Shown: positions 5,569-6,770 of the stretch, piece after piece
How positions within the stretch are numbered: the stretch's first letter is position 1
Layout: each line of letters starts with the position of its first letter
Source: Bacteroidota bacterium
GTDB lineage: Bacteria > Bacteroidota > Bacteroidia > Bacteroidales > GCA-2748055
Reading direction: 5' to 3'
Length of the DNA: 6,770 nt
NCBI GenBank assembly: GCA_024244665.1
Contig: JAAEOI010000568.1
Location: forward strand, 1-6,770
Notes under the pieces: generated by a model
Database searches by the model: none
What the model saw: the letters and a program-made list of their open reading frames with translations, nothing else
What the model was told of the DNA's origin: nothing
Position numbers and translations under genes: made by a program

Positions 5569-6770
5569 ATGAGAAACAAATTCACAGTTTTACCGGCAAT
5601 AATCTTTACTCTGTTTTTGATTCAGGCAGGTAGTTTTGCACAAGACCATGATCAAGTGACGGGCATCGTGTTTCATGATCTGAATACCAATGGTATATTG
5701 GATGAAAATGAACCGGGGATTGCTGATGTGGTCGTTTCAAATCAGCTTGAAGCGGTAAAAACCGATTCCAGAGGCAGGTATTCACTGCCGGCAACCGACA
5801 GGACCATAATATTCGTGTCAAAGCCAAGTGCTTTCACTGTTCCTCTCGATGAAAATAATTTACCCCAATTCTATTACATCCATCAGCCAGGGGGGTCACC
5901 CGAAGGGCTTGATTATACGGGCATTTCGCCCACTGGAGACCTGCCTGAGAGCCTGGATTTTGCACTGATATCATCGGAACAAAAAGATGAATTTAATGTA
6001 ATTGTGACCGGCGATCCGCAACCCTATACAGCCGAACAGGTAAATTACTACCTGAATGACATCGTTACCGAGATGTTGAGCTACGATGCAGATTTCTATC
6101 TTGCCCTGGGTGACCTGGTTGATGATGATTTAAACCTTTATGACCAACTTAACGAGGGAGTCAGGCATCTTGAACTACCGGCTTACAATGTGATCGGAAA
6201 TCACGACATGAATTTGAAAGCCAAAAGCAACAGCTTCAAAGCAGAAACATTCCGAACGGTATTCGGACCGGACTATTACTCCTTTAATAAAGGGCAGGTG
6301 CATTTTTTGGTTCTGAATTCCATACAGTATGAGGGATGGAACAAAAAGGAAGATACACAAGGCAGGTATTTCGGTGGTTTTGATTACAAACAACTAGAAT
6401 GGATGGCGAATGACCTGAAATTTGTCCCTGATGATCATTTGCTTGTTCTCATCACACATATCCCAATCCTTGACGGTCCCATGAAAAAGGAGACTATAGA
6501 GAAGGTATTTGATATTTTGAAAAACAGAAAACATCTATTGGCTCTTGCCGGGCACCAGCATAAGATCGTAAACGGGAATTATGGTGAAAAGGAACACTGG
6601 ACCCAGCCGGTACACTTTCCCTATCTTGTAGCTGGTGCAGCCTGTGGATCATGGTGGTCGAAGGTGAAGGATGAGCGCGGTATTCCATTAGCCGTGGCAC
6701 AGGATGGTACACCAAACGGTTTCTTTGTTTTTAATTTCAAGGACAATACCTACAGCTTTAAATTTCATCC
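5569..6770 (+). CDS. Exported calcineurin-like metallophosphoesterase (3' end outside window)
   Basis: The frame from ATG 5569 stays open to the last base (400 codons plus two bases), so the gene runs on past the window. Residues 1-24 are a signal peptide ending SFA before Gln25. Residues about 30-90 form a small beta domain of the type found at the N-terminus of exported Bacteroidota calcineurin-like phosphoesterases (MetallophosN); it contains an EF-hand-like loop, DLNTNGILDENE (37-48). The catalytic domain follows with the two-metal motifs in order: GDPQ (148-151), GDLVD (181-185), GNHD (210-213), THIP (296-299) and GHQH (328-331). The first motif is D-x-Q where many relatives have D-x-H; DPQ is also known in CPPED1-like enzymes, so loss of activity need not follow. 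A C-terminal domain (MetallophosC) is expected beyond about residue 340 and is only partly present. It starts 27 bases after the second sulfatase, implying a role in the same glycan pathway, for example removal of phosphate, but a phosphodiester or other substrate is equally possible. Confidence 0.9.
   Translation, partial: MRNKFTVLPAIIFTLFLIQAGSFAQDHDQVTGIVFHDLNTNGILDENEPGIADVVVSNQLEAVKTDSRGRYSLPATDRTIIFVSKPSAFTVPLDENNLPQFYYIHQPGGSPEGLDYTGISPTGDLPESLDFALISSEQKDEFNVIVTGDPQPYTAEQVNYYLNDIVTEMLSYDADFYLALGDLVDDDLNLYDQLNEGVRHLELPAYNVIGNHDMNLKAKSNSFKAETFRTVFGPDYYSFNKGQVHFLVLNSIQYEGWNKKEDTQGRYFGGFDYKQLEWMANDLKFVPDDHLLVLITHIPILDGPMKKETIEKVFDILKNRKHLLALAGHQHKIVNGNYGEKEHWTQPVHFPYLVAGAACGSWWSKVKDERGIPLAVAQDGTPNGFFVFNFKDNTYSFKFH

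Noticed and set aside
5606..6715. Three - strand open frames of 72-73 codons under the phosphoesterase
   Set aside because: The + strand frame across the whole stretch has an intact signal peptide and all metal motifs, so these are shadows.

Overview
The window looks like part of a Bacteroidota (Bacteroidetes) genome, most likely from an environmental glycan degrader. The start codons have A-rich upstream sequence instead of Shine-Dalgarno sites, base composition is moderate, all genes lie on one strand with short gaps, and the gene content (GH92 mannosidases, S1 sulfatases, an exported calcineurin-like phosphoesterase) is typical of polysaccharide utilization loci in that phylum. No SusC/SusD pair, regulator, transposase, RNA gene or CRISPR array is present, so the locus assignment rests on the enzymes alone.

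Layout, all on the + strand: (1) bases 1-153 are the last 50 codons and stop of a GH92 alpha-mannosidase. (2) Bases 154-288 are a gap with a convincing intrinsic terminator (241-268) that ends only 20 bases before the next start; a weaker competing stem overlaps it. (3) 289-2541 is a complete second GH92, exported by a signal peptide. (4) 2542-2695 is a gap with one GC-rich hairpin. (5) 2696-4039 is an S1 sulfatase with a lipoprotein signal. (6) 4060-5541 is a second S1 sulfatase with an ordinary cleavable signal peptide. (7) 5569 to the window end is a calcineurin-like phosphoesterase cut off by the window; it is open to the last base. Genes 5 to 7 are separated by only 20 and 27 bases and are probably co-transcribed.

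Together the genes suggest stepwise removal of decorations and terminal sugars from an alpha-mannose-containing glycan. The two GH92 enzymes would release terminal alpha-mannose, the two sulfatases would remove sulfate esters that block them, and the phosphoesterase might remove phosphate. A sulfated, possibly phosphorylated, alpha-mannan or N-glycan is the natural hypothesis; no substrate can be proven from sequence. Both sulfatases carry a Cys-type formylglycine motif, so they need a maturation enzyme encoded elsewhere. Nothing here is clearly a wholly new system. The points most worth following are the Gln-for-His change in the GKWHLG motif of the first sulfatase, the sulfatase/phosphoesterase/GH92 combination, and the terminator placed in the leader of the second GH92.
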